From NCBI GenBank assembly GCA_023453665.1, contig JAEXTA010000080.1:1-20719 (forward strand): DNA of 20,719 nucleotides, in the 5' to 3' direction. Below are positions 1 through 8,223 of the stretch, piece by piece. Origin of the DNA: Bacteroidota bacterium (GTDB lineage Bacteria > Bacteroidota > Ignavibacteria > Ignavibacteriales > Ignavibacteriaceae). The notes beneath the pieces are model-generated. The model had not been told where the DNA came from, ran no database searches, and was given only the letters and a program-made list of their open reading frames with translations. A program made the translations under genes and the position numbers. The first letter of the stretch is position 1; each line of letters starts with the position of its first letter.

Positions 1-3000
1 ATGCTACCATAAAAAATTGTAATGTTAATGCCGGACAAGATATTGCAGCCCCGACAACATCGGTAAGGGCAATAGACTTTCTCTATGTTTCCGGAACCGG
101 GAACGATCCGGATTTTATTCTATGCGAAAATAATTTTTGCCGTTATGCATATACTGGTATTCGTCTGGAAGGTGTTGCCAGCGGCGACGTTATGGAATCA
201 GCAATTGTTAGAAATAATATTATAGATTCAGTTGGAAATGCCGGAGTTTATTCCCACTATCAGAATAACACTCTTATTTATAATAATGATATAAATATTC
301 TTAGAGGCAGCTCTGCAACTATGTATGGGGTTTATGTTGGAACAGCATCATCTAATGTACGTGTTTACAAAAATACTGTGCATGATTTAAATCAGCTATC
401 TACAACAAGTGTCACGTACGGACTTTACGCTTCAGGGTCAAGTACCCTTGCGATGAATTCATTCTTCAATAATTTTGTTTATAACATTAATGTTCCTGCC
501 ACAGGAACCGGGGCGCTTTACGGTTTGTATAGCGGAACAACAAATACTACAGTTCCTGATACTTTTGCATTTAACTCTGTCAATCTTACAGGAACTTCCA
601 CCGGTAACAGAACTAGTTCAGCATTTTATAAAGGATCATCAACAGGACCAGTTTATGTTTATAACAACATATTACAGAATACACGTACAGATGGTACTAC
701 TGGAATTGCGTCAGCAATTTACAAGCTGGCGGTAGCAACTGTATTAACATCGGATAATAATAATCTTTATGTTGGTACACCAGATGTACAGCACCAAACA
801 GGCAGAATAGGTTCTACTACTTATGCAACTTTGGCTGACTGGCAAGTTGCAAACTCAAGTGATGCTGTAAGTGTAACTGAAAACGCACCATTTGTAAGTA
901 GTACTAATCTGCACATCCAAACAACAGTGCCAACTCAACTTGAATCAGGTGGAGTACCTGTAGCTGGAATTACAGATGATTTTGATGGTGATTTAAGAAA
1001 CGTCTCAACACCTGATATTGGTGCTGATGAAGGACCTTTTACAGGGCTTGACCTTACTCCGCCATCAATTAGCTATACATTAATTCCTAATACAACCAAT
1101 ACAACGTCAGTTACATTAACGGCTACAATAACCGATCCAAGCGGAATTGCAACCGGTGCAAATCTGCCAAGATTATATATCAAGAAGATTAATGATGTCG
1201 CTTATGTTTTTAATAATACACCGGTAATAGCTGGTGATGACTATACCTTTACGATCAATTATTCAGCTCTAGGCGGAGTCGTAATAGATGATACAATTCA
1301 ATACTATGTTGCTGCGCAGGATCTGAATGGAAATGCCGGTACATTACCAGCAGGAGGTTCAGGTTCAAATCCACCGGGAACAGTAGCACCTGCAAATCCA
1401 AACTCTTATATAATTCTTGATGCGCCCCTGGCAGGTGATTATACAGTCGGCCTGGCACTATTCAGAGCACACTCAGGAAAAGATATTACATTTGAAAAAC
1501 GGGAACGAATAGTTGAAATAACGGAATTGGTTAACGAAAGTTATTTATATCCGGATGGATGGGAATTAAACAATTCTCCTGATGTCTCTATAACAGGTGA
1601 AACTTCTGAAATAATTGATCAGGAACCATTTAAAGATTTGGTTTATACTCATTCATTTATACAGGAATACTACGTTCCTGTTTTAAATGGAGAAGAGTAC
1701 GATGGTTCACTTTACTATGAGTTTACACCTGAACAAATTGAAAGATACAACCTTAGAGAAAGAGGTGTATATGCAACAATCACTGAGGCAGTTAATGATC
1801 TTAACCTGAGAGGAATAAGTGCTGCAGTGCGGTTAATCTTAACCGATGCAACTTATCCTACTGAAACTTTTCCGATTGTATTCCAATCTGTTGTGGGTAC
1901 AAGCTCAACTAATACAATTACAGTAGTGCCCGGTGTAGGTGTAACAACAACTATCACATCATCATCAGCACTTCCTGTATTTGATGTTGACGCTACATCT
2001 AATGTAATTTTTGATGGACGGCAAAATGGAATTGGTTCCATTAATGCAATGACGATAAGCAATACATCCACGGCAGCAAATGCAACCGGTATAAGATTTA
2101 TTAACGGATCAAGCAATAATATCGTGCGGTACGTAAACCTTGTTAGTATGCCTTCGTCAAGTACTACACGTGCTATAGAACTTTCCACAGCACTACTCAA
2201 TCCTGCAGGTAATTCTGATAATCTTGTTGAATACTGTGATATTAATGGTGGCAGATATGGGGTCTATTTTAATGGAACTGCTGCAAATCCAAACAACAAT
2301 AATATTTTCAGAAATAACAAGGTTTACGAATCTACATTTGCAATGTTTTATATGATCACTGCTGCAAGTAATACAACGATTGAAGGAAATGAAATGTATA
2401 ATCTTACAGCACAGAACAACGCTAACAATGGTATTAATTTTGCAGCAAGTGCAACAGGTGGTATCAATAATTTTATTTCAAATAAAATTTATGATATTCA
2501 AAATTCCAGCACTTCAACTGTGAGAGGTATATCAGGAACTCCTGCTGTTGGTTCATCTCTGAATATCATTAACAATTTCATTTCACTTACAAATGATAAC
2601 GGAACAAAAACATCTATATATGCTATCCAGATTTCCGGGACGACAGAACACGTTGCAAATATTTATTACAACACAATGAGAATCGGAGGGGTTCATACCG
2701 GAGGCAGTGCCGGTACAATAGTTTCCGGTGGACTGATAAAATCTAATACGGGTGCAACTTCCACATTTAATTCTAAAAATAATATAAGTGTAAACAGTAG
2801 AACGGGTGGAACTGCCGGCGTTTTCCATACAAATTTCTTTGTTGGCGGAACAGGTATTGTTGGTACGCTTGATATAGACTACAATGTTTGGTTTGCCAGC
2901 GGTGATGCGAGTTCATTCCACTCAGGCTGGAACGGATTTCTCTATAATGATCAGCAAGCTTATAGAGATTCAGCAGCTCCTTATGAACAAAACTCTATCT

Positions 3001-3755
3001 TCTACAATGTGAACTTTGTATCAAATACTGATCTTCACGTCGCTGGTGCGTCAATCGGAGATACAACACTTTCCGGAATACCAATTGCCGGAATTACAAC
3101 AGACATAGATGGACAAACAAGAGATCTTGTCAGACCATATCGTGGTGCAGATGAAGGTGATACTCCTCTTCCGGTTGAACTTAGCAGTTTTAGTGCTGCA
3201 GTTTCAGGAAACGGAATTAAACTTATCTGGAGCACAAATTCCGAGAATAACAACCGGGGATTTGAAGTAGAGCGTCAGATTGATAACGTATGGCAGTCTG
3301 CAGGATTTGTGGATGGTAATGGTACTACCACAAGTGCTTCACAATACAGCTATGTGGACAATTTTGATTTCAGATCCATTAAAGGCACAGTTTCATACAG
3401 GCTCAAACAAATCGATTTTGATGGTTCATATCACCACTCAAATATTGTAAATGTGGAAGTTGACTTTACACCAAAAGAATTTTCACTTTACCAGAACTAT
3501 CCGAATCCGTTTAATCCAAGTACCAGGATTAAATATGCTATTCCTGTTAACAGTAATGTTAAAGTTATTGTTTACAATCTGCTTGGTGAGGTTGTATCTG
3601 AATTAGTTAATTCAGTCCAGGAAACAGGATATTATGATGTGGTATGGAATGCAAAAGACATGGCTTCCGGTTTATATTTCTATACTATCCTGGCAAAATC
3701 AACTGATGGGACAAAAGATTTTACATCAGTTAAAAAGATGATGTTAGTTAAGTAA
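1..3755 (+). CDS. Secreted beta-helix repeat protein with C-terminal sorting domain (5' partial)
   Basis: The frame is open from base 3 with no stop before the first internal ATG at 192, so the gene starts upstream of the window. The visible part has two parallel beta-helix blocks (about 1-1000 and 1970-3100), rich in short N-rich and NNI/NNF turns. Each block ends in a GIT-D-x-DG...GADEG motif (near 965-1035 and 3090-3160). Between them is an Ig-like/FnIII-like domain (about 1055-1330, starting TPPSISYTLIP) and a linker leading into YATITEAVNDLNLRG near 1770. A second FnIII-like domain starts at LPVELSSFSA (about 3170). The last 91 residues (from about 3480) form the sorting module, with YQNYPNPFNPST and a terminal KKMMLVK. 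Such modules direct type IX secretion in Bacteroidota relatives. The role is probably a cell-surface or exported adhesin or polysaccharide-binding protein; no catalytic motif is seen. Confidence 0.85.
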   Translation, partial: ATIKNCNVNAGQDIAAPTTSVRAIDFLYVSGTGNDPDFILCENNFCRYAYTGIRLEGVASGDVMESAIVRNNIIDSVGNAGVYSHYQNNTLIYNNDINILRGSSATMYGVYVGTASSNVRVYKNTVHDLNQLSTTSVTYGLYASGSSTLAMNSFFNNFVYNINVPATGTGALYGLYSGTTNTTVPDTFAFNSVNLTGTSTGNRTSSAFYKGSSTGPVYVYNNILQNTRTDGTTGIASAIYKLAVATVLTSDNNNLYVGTPDVQHQTGRIGSTTYATLADWQVANSSDAVSVTENAPFVSSTNLHIQTTVPTQLESGGVPVAGITDDFDGDLRNVSTPDIGADEGPFTGLDLTPPSISYTLIPNTTNTTSVTLTATITDPSGIATGANLPRLYIKKINDVAYVFNNTPVIAGDDYTFTINYSALGGVVIDDTIQYYVAAQDLNGNAGTLPAGGSGSNPPGTVAPANPNSYIILDAPLAGDYTVGLALFRAHSGKDITFEKRERIVEITELVNESYLYPDGWELNNSPDVSITGETSEIIDQEPFKDLVYTHSFIQEYYVPVLNGEEYDGSLYYEFTPEQIERYNLRERGVYATITEAVNDLNLRGISAAVRLILTDATYPTETFPIVFQSVVGTSSTNTITVVPGVGVTTTITSSSALPVFDVDATSNVIFDGRQNGIGSINAMTISNTSTAANATGIRFINGSSNNIVRYVNLVSMPSSSTTRAIELSTALLNPAGNSDNLVEYCDINGGRYGVYFNGTAANPNNNNIFRNNKVYESTFAMFYMITAASNTTIEGNEMYNLTAQNNANNGINFAASATGGINNFISNKIYDIQNSSTSTVRGISGTPAVGSSLNIINNFISLTNDNGTKTSIYAIQISGTTEHVANIYYNTMRIGGVHTGGSAGTIVSGGLIKSNTGATSTFNSKNNISVNSRTGGTAGVFHTNFFVGGTGIVGTLDIDYNVWFASGDASSFHSGWNGFLYNDQQAYRDSAAPYEQNSIFYNVNFVSNTDLHVAGASIGDTTLSGIPIAGITTDIDGQTRDLVRPYRGADEGDTPLPVELSSFSAAVSGNGIKLIWSTNSENNNRGFEVERQIDNVWQSAGFVDGNGTTTSASQYSYVDNFDFRSIKGTVSYRLKQIDFDGSYHHSNIVNVEVDFTPKEFSLYQNYPNPFNPSTRIKYAIPVNSNVKVIVYNLLGEVVSELVNSVQETGYYDVVWNAKDMASGLYFYTILAKSTDGTKDFTSVKKMMLVK

Positions 3756-3773
3756 TATTAATTCATACGAATC

Positions 3774-3807
3774 AAAAAAAGAGACGACAATTGAGTCGTC
3801 TCTTTTT
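3774..3807. terminator. Bidirectional intrinsic terminator
   Basis: An 8-bp perfect GC-rich stem (GAGACGAC at 3781-3788 and GTCGTCTC at 3795-3802) has a 6-base loop. It is flanked by seven A's on the left and five T's on the right, so it has a U-tract on either strand. It sits between the convergent beta-helix gene and the copper-chaperone operon and should end both. Confidence 0.9.
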
Positions 3808-3841
3808 ATTTTAAACTGATCGTTAAATGGAATGTGGAATA

Positions 3842-4255
3842 TTAATTCTTCTTTACTTTAGCCTTCAATTTATGTTCACCTGAATTTTTAAAGTAAAGAG
3901 TAATTTCGTTCTCATCACCAAATAATAAATCTTGTTTAAGTTTCATCAGCATTATATGATGAGCACCCGGCTTAAAATTAAACTCAGATTTTGCAGGGAT
4001 AACTATATATTCAACTTCGCGCATTCCCATCATATCATCTTTTTTGTATGTCTCATGTATTTCGACTTTTCCGGCCAGTTCAAATTCAGCTTTATAAAGG
4101 GTGTCCGCTTTATCAGAATTGTTGACAACATTAAAATAAAAGGCTGTTGCCATATCCTTAGCGCCGGGTCTTATCCATGGTTCTTTGACTATCAGATCAG
4201 TTGTTTCCTGCTGACCAAACATTAAAGTCACAAAAAAAAGAAATGAAGTGAACAT
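3842..4255 (-). CDS. PCuAC-family periplasmic copper chaperone
   Basis: A 137-residue protein of the PCuAC (DUF461) family, which binds Cu(I) in the periplasm and helps assemble the CuA centre of cytochrome c oxidase. The full family signature H-x10-M-x21-H-x-M is present as H67, M78, H100 and M102. Residues 1-14 form a short hydrophobic export signal that lacks the usual basic start, so the N-terminus is slightly atypical. The ATG lies one base after the stop of the upstream SCO1 gene. An AGGAG at 4262-4266, inside the end of that gene, is spaced 6 bases from the ATG, so the two are one operon and probably translationally coupled. The pairing with SCO1 supports the oxidase-assembly role. Confidence 0.92.
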   Translation of the reverse strand: MFTSFLFFVTLMFGQQETTDLIVKEPWIRPGAKDMATAFYFNVVNNSDKADTLYKAEFELAGKVEIHETYKKDDMMGMREVEYIVIPAKSEFNFKPGAHHIMLMKLKQDLLFGDENEITLYFKNSGEHKLKAKVKKN

Positions 4256-4256
4256 T

Positions 4257-4847
4257 TTATTCTCCTAAATATTTTACATCTTCAAAAATAATTTGCGGGT
4301 CAACTGTACTGCCTTTGTATTCAGCGCGTATTCTTCCTTGTTTATCAACAAGTGTAATTCTGTCAGTATGAATTACATAATAACTTAATTCGCCATCATC
4401 ATTATAGGTTGAATCATCCGGAATGGCTTTAATGCCCATCATTCGATTAAACTGATTTACTGTTTTTGTATCTCCGGTTAACAAATTCCAATCACCGAAA
4501 TCAATATCCCTTACCCTTCCAAAATTTTTTAGAGTTGAAGGAGTATCACGTTCAGGGTCAAATGTTACAAGAATAAACTGAACCTCAGTGATATTATTCT
4601 CGACTAACTTTTTCCAGGTCAGATATAGGTTGTGTGTTGTCATAGGACAAATATCAGGGCAGTGTGTGTATATAAAGCCGAAGAGTGTTACTTTATTCTG
4701 AATAACCGAATCAAGTTTAACTGATAGGCTGTCCTGATTGGTGAATGAGTAATTCGTTCCCGATATTTTTTTACCGACGGGTAATCTTTCTCCGCAGGAA
4801 TAAAATACAGATAGTGCAATCAGAAAAATCAGTAAATGGGGTTTCAT
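4257..4847 (-). CDS. SCO1/SenC-family copper-binding lipoprotein
   Basis: A 196-residue thioredoxin-fold SCO protein that delivers copper to, or reduces, the CuA site of cytochrome c oxidase. The copper ligands are visible: CPDIC (C63, C67) and the distal H160 in VIHTD. The N-terminus is a lipoprotein signal with lipobox FYSC and lipidation at C18, which places it on the periplasmic face of a membrane. FDPERDTPS (about residues 96-104) is the typical SCO loop. It is the first gene of a two-gene operon with the PCuAC chaperone. No strong Shine-Dalgarno is seen ahead of its ATG. The 86 bases upstream, to the dodecin gene, hold no clear terminator, so read-through from dodecin is possible. Confidence 0.93.
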   Translation of the reverse strand: MKPHLLIFLIALSVFYSCGERLPVGKKISGTNYSFTNQDSLSVKLDSVIQNKVTLFGFIYTHCPDICPMTTHNLYLTWKKLVENNITEVQFILVTFDPERDTPSTLKNFGRVRDIDFGDWNLLTGDTKTVNQFNRMMGIKAIPDDSTYNDDGELSYYVIHTDRITLVDKQGRIRAEYKGSTVDPQIIFEDVKYLGE

Positions 4848-4933
4848 AAATATTACAGAGTAAATTTTCTACCTTAACTTAGTTTAAATAATAGAAAATA
4901 GAAACCCGGTTTCGTGATCAGACTCTGTTGAGA

Positions 4934-5143
4934 TTAATCTTCTAAAGTAAACCCGATTTTAATAGTTACTTGCCAGTGAGTCACAAGTCCATTATCAATA
5001 TGGCCTCTTGTTTCGATAACTTCAAACCATCTCATATTTCTAATTGTCTGATATGCTTTGGTAATTGCATTCTGTATCGCCTGTTGAACTCCTTCCGGTG
5101 ATGATCCGGTCAACTCAATATGTTTATAAATATGGTTCGCCAT
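4934..5143 (-). CDS. Dodecin family flavin-binding protein
   Basis: A 69-residue protein matching dodecin in length and pattern. Dodecins assemble into hollow dodecamers that store or buffer flavins in the cytoplasm. Visible family features are the start H-I-Y-K-H-I-E-L-T-G, the helix GVQQAIQNAITKA, the tryptophan W39 in RWFEVIETRG that stacks on the flavin, and Q58 in HWQVTIKIGF. The start is supported by AGGAG four bases before the ATG. It is transcribed away from the OsmC-type gene across a 151-base AT-rich gap and lies upstream of the SCO1 operon on the same strand. Confidence 0.93.
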   Translation of the reverse strand: MANHIYKHIELTGSSPEGVQQAIQNAITKAYQTIRNMRWFEVIETRGHIDNGLVTHWQVTIKIGFTLED

Positions 5144-5294
5144 AAAACTCCTGATAATTGAATTGTTGATTTAGTGAAATATGATAAATAAAAAATTAGT
5201 ATAAAAATATTTTTTAGAAATTAAGTAATAATTTGAAACTATATAGAAAAAGTTTCATCATACTGGCAGTTACTAAAAAAATTTAAGGAAAATA

Positions 5295-5723
5295 ATGTCA
5301 ACCAAAACAGCTATTGTAAAGCAGGTGCGGGGACTTACACTTGCAGGTAAATCAGATACAAGTCCATGGATAATAATGGATGGACCGGAAAATCTTGGGG
5401 GCAATAATCTTGGAGTCAGACCTAAAGAATTAATTCTTCACGCGCTCGGAGGTTGTACTGCAAGCGACGTGGCAAGTATATTAAGTAAAAAGAAAGTAAA
5501 GCTGGATGCATTTGAAGTCAACATTTCAGCTGATGTTGCTGAAGAACATCCCCAGGTGTTTACAGATATAAAACTCGAATATGTTTTTTATGGAAGTGAT
5601 GTTCAGGAAAAAGATGTGGAAAGAGCAATTGAGTTGTCAATTACCAAATATTGTTCTGTTACTGCAATGTTGATTAAAAGTGTTAATATTACCCATACCC
5701 ATAAAATTGTCAGACCTCAATAA
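5295..5723 (+). CDS. OsmC/YhfA-type protein
   Basis: A 142-residue OsmC-superfamily protein. The two conserved cysteines of this family are present: C54 in LGGCTASDVAS and C120 in ITKYCSVTAML. In OsmC and Ohr the pair reduces organic hydroperoxides. The shorter YhfA-like branch, which this resembles by length and by the GGCTASDV motif, has a less certain substrate. It is cytoplasmic, with no signal peptide. The ATG at 5295 follows AAGGAAA with 4-5 bases spacing. It is a single-gene unit: divergent from dodecin, convergent with the VOC gene, with a hairpin just downstream. Confidence 0.88.
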   Translation: MSTKTAIVKQVRGLTLAGKSDTSPWIIMDGPENLGGNNLGVRPKELILHALGGCTASDVASILSKKKVKLDAFEVNISADVAEEHPQVFTDIKLEYVFYGSDVQEKDVERAIELSITKYCSVTAMLIKSVNITHTHKIVRPQ

Positions 5724-5737
5724 TCAAAAATATATTC

Positions 5738-5759
5738 GCCGGAGTTTTACTACTCCGGC
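5738..5759. terminator. Hairpin between convergent genes
   Basis: An 8-bp perfect stem (GCCGGAGT at 5738-5745, ACTCCGGC at 5752-5759) with a 6-base loop lies 14 bases after the OsmC-type gene. No tight T-run follows on the plus strand, so it is a weaker terminator candidate. On the minus strand the VOC gene also runs into it. Confidence 0.65.
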
Positions 5760-5774
5760 TGAATTATTGTGATC

Positions 5775-6122
5775 TTAATTTTTTTGATATAACCCTATAA
5801 CATTCCCATCAATATCATTTATTAAAGCATACCATCCCATAGCGGGAATTACTGTCTTTGTTTTAAATATTTTTCCTCCTGCCTCGGTACATTTTGCTAT
5901 CACTTTATCAATATCTCTTACGGCAATATGGAACACTGTTGTATTACCAGTTGCAACAGAATCTACTTTTCTTAGTCCCACCATAATACCATTATGATTG
6001 TTAAAAAGTTTATAACCATTTCCAAAATCTTTAAAATCCCATCCTAATATCTCCATAAAGAATTTTTTTGATTTATCAAGATCGGTACAGGGAATTTCAA
6101 CGTGAGCAATCAATGGATTCAT
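5775..6122 (-). CDS. VOC (glyoxalase/bleomycin-resistance fold) protein
   Basis: A 115-residue single-domain vicinal-oxygen-chelate protein. It shows two beta-alpha-beta-beta-beta modules: AHVEIPCTDLDKSKKFF near the start and FHIAVRDIDKVIAKCTEAGG near residue 64. The ending DIDGNVIGLYQ has Gln where metal-dependent glyoxalases usually have Glu, so metal binding may be lost or altered. The substrate cannot be told from sequence. Many relatives are annotated as glyoxalase-like or antibiotic-resistance-like without a known substrate. It is cytoplasmic and monocistronic, convergent with the OsmC-type gene. Confidence 0.85.
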   Translation of the reverse strand: MNPLIAHVEIPCTDLDKSKKFFMEILGWDFKDFGNGYKLFNNHNGIMVGLRKVDSVATGNTTVFHIAVRDIDKVIAKCTEAGGKIFKTKTVIPAMGWYALINDIDGNVIGLYQKN

Positions 6123-6443
6123 TATAACCTCAAATATTTTTATTTAATTAGAAGATTTTCTGATTCAAAATAATTTTTAGAAAGTGAATATCCAAACCTG
6201 TATATATTGAGCAAACAGAAAAATGGACGGAAGATTTCAGCTAACAGGTTTTTTATTTATTGATCAAAACTGGTGTTGCTTGTATGTGGTTAATCAAATA
6301 ATTATTTTTTGTCCGACTTCACCAAACAATTGCCTCAAACTTATTTGAAAGAAGTTCTACATCATGTTGCAGTCTTTTTCAAAATTTATCCTTTTCCTAA
6401 AAATGCTTCTTAATATATTTATCAACAAACCAGGAGATGAAAT
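6123..6443. other. Divergent intergenic gap, no gene seen
   Basis: A 321-base AT-rich gap between the divergent VOC and Yip1-type genes. It must hold two outward promoters, but no convincing -10/-35 or Bacteroidota TTG/TAnnTTTG pair was found. No ORF, repeat or RNA structure was recognised apart from the ribosome binding site AGGAGA at about 6431-6436 for the Yip1-type gene. Confidence 0.6.
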
Positions 6444-7040
6444 ATGAACCTAATTGACAGGGCAAAAAATATTTTAATTACACCAAAAACAGAATGGGAA
6501 GTAATTAAAAATGAAAACCTTAGTGTCGCTGAAATGTTCACGGGTTACGCGGTAATTTTAGCTGCTATACCGGCTATTGCGGGATTTATCGGACGTTCAC
6601 TCATAGGTATAACAGTCCCTTTTGTTGGTACCACAATCAAAATTCCAATTGGAACCGGTTTAGTATGGGCTGTTTTATATTATTTACTAACTCTCGCAGG
6701 CGTGTATGTGATTGCACTAATTATGGATGCACTGGCTCCATCATTTGGGTCCTCAAAGAATTTGGTAGCATCACTAAAGGTAGCTGTATTTTCCTCCACA
6801 GCAGCCTGGTTAGCAGGAATCTTTACGATTTTCCCTTTGCTGTCAATACTTTCAATTGTTGGATTATATTCATTGTATTTACTCTATCTTGGAATGAAAA
6901 CAGTTAAGGAACCTCCACAAGATAAGCTTGTAGGTTACTTTGTAGTTTTATTAATTCTAACAATAGTAGTGTACTTTGTGGTGGGTGCAATTGTTGGAGC
7001 TATTGCTCTCAGTGGATATGCTGTTACTGGTTATATGTGA
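6444..7040 (+). CDS. Yip1-family integral membrane protein
   Basis: A 198-residue membrane protein with the Yip1-domain layout common in bacteria: a short cytoplasmic N-terminus (NLIDRAKNILITPKTEWEVI, where the ITPKTEW motif is typical), then about five hydrophobic segments near residues 32-55, 70-95, 108-132, 134-150 and 163-190. The molecular function of bacterial Yip1 proteins is not established. The ATG at 6444 follows AGGAGA with 7 bases spacing. It is monocistronic, followed within 11 bases by a long perfect hairpin. Confidence 0.85.
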   Translation: MNLIDRAKNILITPKTEWEVIKNENLSVAEMFTGYAVILAAIPAIAGFIGRSLIGITVPFVGTTIKIPIGTGLVWAVLYYLLTLAGVYVIALIMDALAPSFGSSKNLVASLKVAVFSSTAAWLAGIFTIFPLLSILSIVGLYSLYLLYLGMKTVKEPPQDKLVGYFVVLLILTIVVYFVVGAIVGAIALSGYAVTGYM

Positions 7041-7050
7041 TTCTATCAAA

Positions 7051-7078
7051 GCACGGGTAAAATAATTTTTACCCGTGC
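7051..7078. terminator. Long perfect hairpin between convergent genes
   Basis: A 12-bp uninterrupted stem (GCACGGGTAAAA at 7051-7062, TTTTACCCGTGC at 7067-7078) closed by a TAAT loop. The A/T run lies inside the stem rather than after it. It lies between the Yip1-type and porin genes, which converge, and probably ends both. Confidence 0.8.
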
Positions 7079-7093
7079 TGTTACATTGCTTAA

Positions 7094-8089
7094 TCAGAAA
7101 GCCAACTGACCGGCTAGTAATATCTGATTATATTTTAACTGTGATTGATCTGTATTTACAATATAGTTGAATTGAATTTTTGTCACTTCGGTTGGCCAGT
7201 AATTACAACCCAAAATTACTAAAGAATTTTTTTCACCGATTAAATCATCAGGGTTTAATACATCATACCTGGTTAAAACCTGGACTGATTTCGATAAATG
7301 ATAACCTGCGGTAAATTGTAATCCCGAATTGGTTAGCGTCTCACCTGAATCTGGTTCGGAACTTTCGGTTATAAACTCACCGGCAAACATAAAGTCATTG
7401 ACGGTTAATTTAAAATCTCCACCAGCGGTTAACTTTTTGCCTGCAAAGGATGATGATGTTACTTCGTTGTACGCTGCATTTCCACTTACTAATAGCTTAG
7501 CATTTTCACTTATGACAGGGGTAACTATTATTCTTCCAACATACATGAATTTATCATCATCATTGGTTGTGTTTATGCCGTTTCCATTGAACATACCGGC
7601 AATTAAAGATACAGCATCTTCAACAACATTACCACGAACCTGGAAACCAATTTGTCTTTTGGGTGAGTAGGCTGATGTTACTTGTGAACGGCCAATGAAA
7701 TCAAGTTGCGGATCACTTGTGAGATATTCACTGCTGAAAGGTGCTTTAAACTGTCCGGCATCCACTCTTATCACTTTTGAAAACTTGTGATAGATCATTG
7801 CATCAAGGATGGGTTTACTGTTAATGAAGTTTGTCTGCATCGAATAACCAAAACCTTCGTCAAATTCTCCTGATATAGTTAATCTTATATTCGTAAGACT
7901 AAAACCATTGTTACCGCCCAATGTTCTTTCATTTTGATAGTCAGCCACAGTCTGGAAAAACAACCCGACATTAAAATATTTTTTCTTAAAATTTTCTTTA
8001 AACTCGCTGAAAAGTGGGGAGTCCTGCGCGGTTACGGTCTGGACTGCCAGCATTGTTATCAAAAAAAATAGTGTTCTCATTGCTCTCAA
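7094..8089 (-). CDS. Outer-membrane porin, phosphate-selective porin O/P-like
   Basis: A beta-barrel porin of about 331 residues resembling the OprO/OprP porin family. Export signal: M-R-T-L-F-F-L-I-T-M-L-A-V-Q-T-V-T-A-Q. The mature chain has alternating amphipathic strands with family-like segments: FSLTNIRLTISGEFDEGFGY, VRVDAGQFKAPFS-like DAGQFKAPFSSEYL, and SAYSPKRQIGFQVRG. It ends in an aromatic residue (LAGQLAF), as outer-membrane barrels do. Start choice: a TTG at 8089 has GGAGG (8095-8099) spaced 5 bases away. The ATG at 8101 has no Shine-Dalgarno and the GGAGG lies inside its first codons; the ATG at 8080 is a further alternative. The solute is unknown, and the phosphate link is only a family label. 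Confidence 0.8.
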   Translation of the reverse strand: MRAMRTLFFLITMLAVQTVTAQDSPLFSEFKENFKKKYFNVGLFFQTVADYQNERTLGGNNGFSLTNIRLTISGEFDEGFGYSMQTNFINSKPILDAMIYHKFSKVIRVDAGQFKAPFSSEYLTSDPQLDFIGRSQVTSAYSPKRQIGFQVRGNVVEDAVSLIAGMFNGNGINTTNDDDKFMYVGRIIVTPVISENAKLLVSGNAAYNEVTSSSFAGKKLTAGGDFKLTVNDFMFAGEFITESSEPDSGETLTNSGLQFTAGYHLSKSVQVLTRYDVLNPDDLIGEKNSLVILGCNYWPTEVTKIQFNYIVNTDQSQLKYNQILLAGQLAF

Positions 8090-8223
8090 TTTATCCTCCA
8101 TAAATTAGTTACAGTAATTTAAATAATTCCCGACTTATTATTATCGAAGATGCAGATCAACTTTAAAGATGAGATTACAATTTCTTTTAGACAGCAAAGA
8201 AGTTTTGGCTTATGTTATCAAAA

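Noticed and set aside
1255..3253. Several open frames on the minus strand inside the large beta-helix gene
   Set aside because: They are antisense to a long repetitive coding sequence with clear domains; none shows a known motif or ribosome binding site.
4901..4913. Palindrome GAAACC-C-GGTTTC upstream of the SCO1 gene
   Set aside because: The arms leave a one-base loop, so it is not a usable hairpin; a dimeric-regulator site is possible but unsupported.
5234..5257. Inverted repeat TGAAACT / AGTTTCA between dodecin and the OsmC-type gene
   Set aside because: Only 7 bp with a 10-base AT loop in AT-rich DNA; expected by chance often, so not called an operator.
6380..6415. Possible Bacteroidota-type promoter (TTG ... 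TATCCTTT) before the Yip1-type gene
   Set aside because: The -7 box does not match TAnnTTTG and spacing is approximate.
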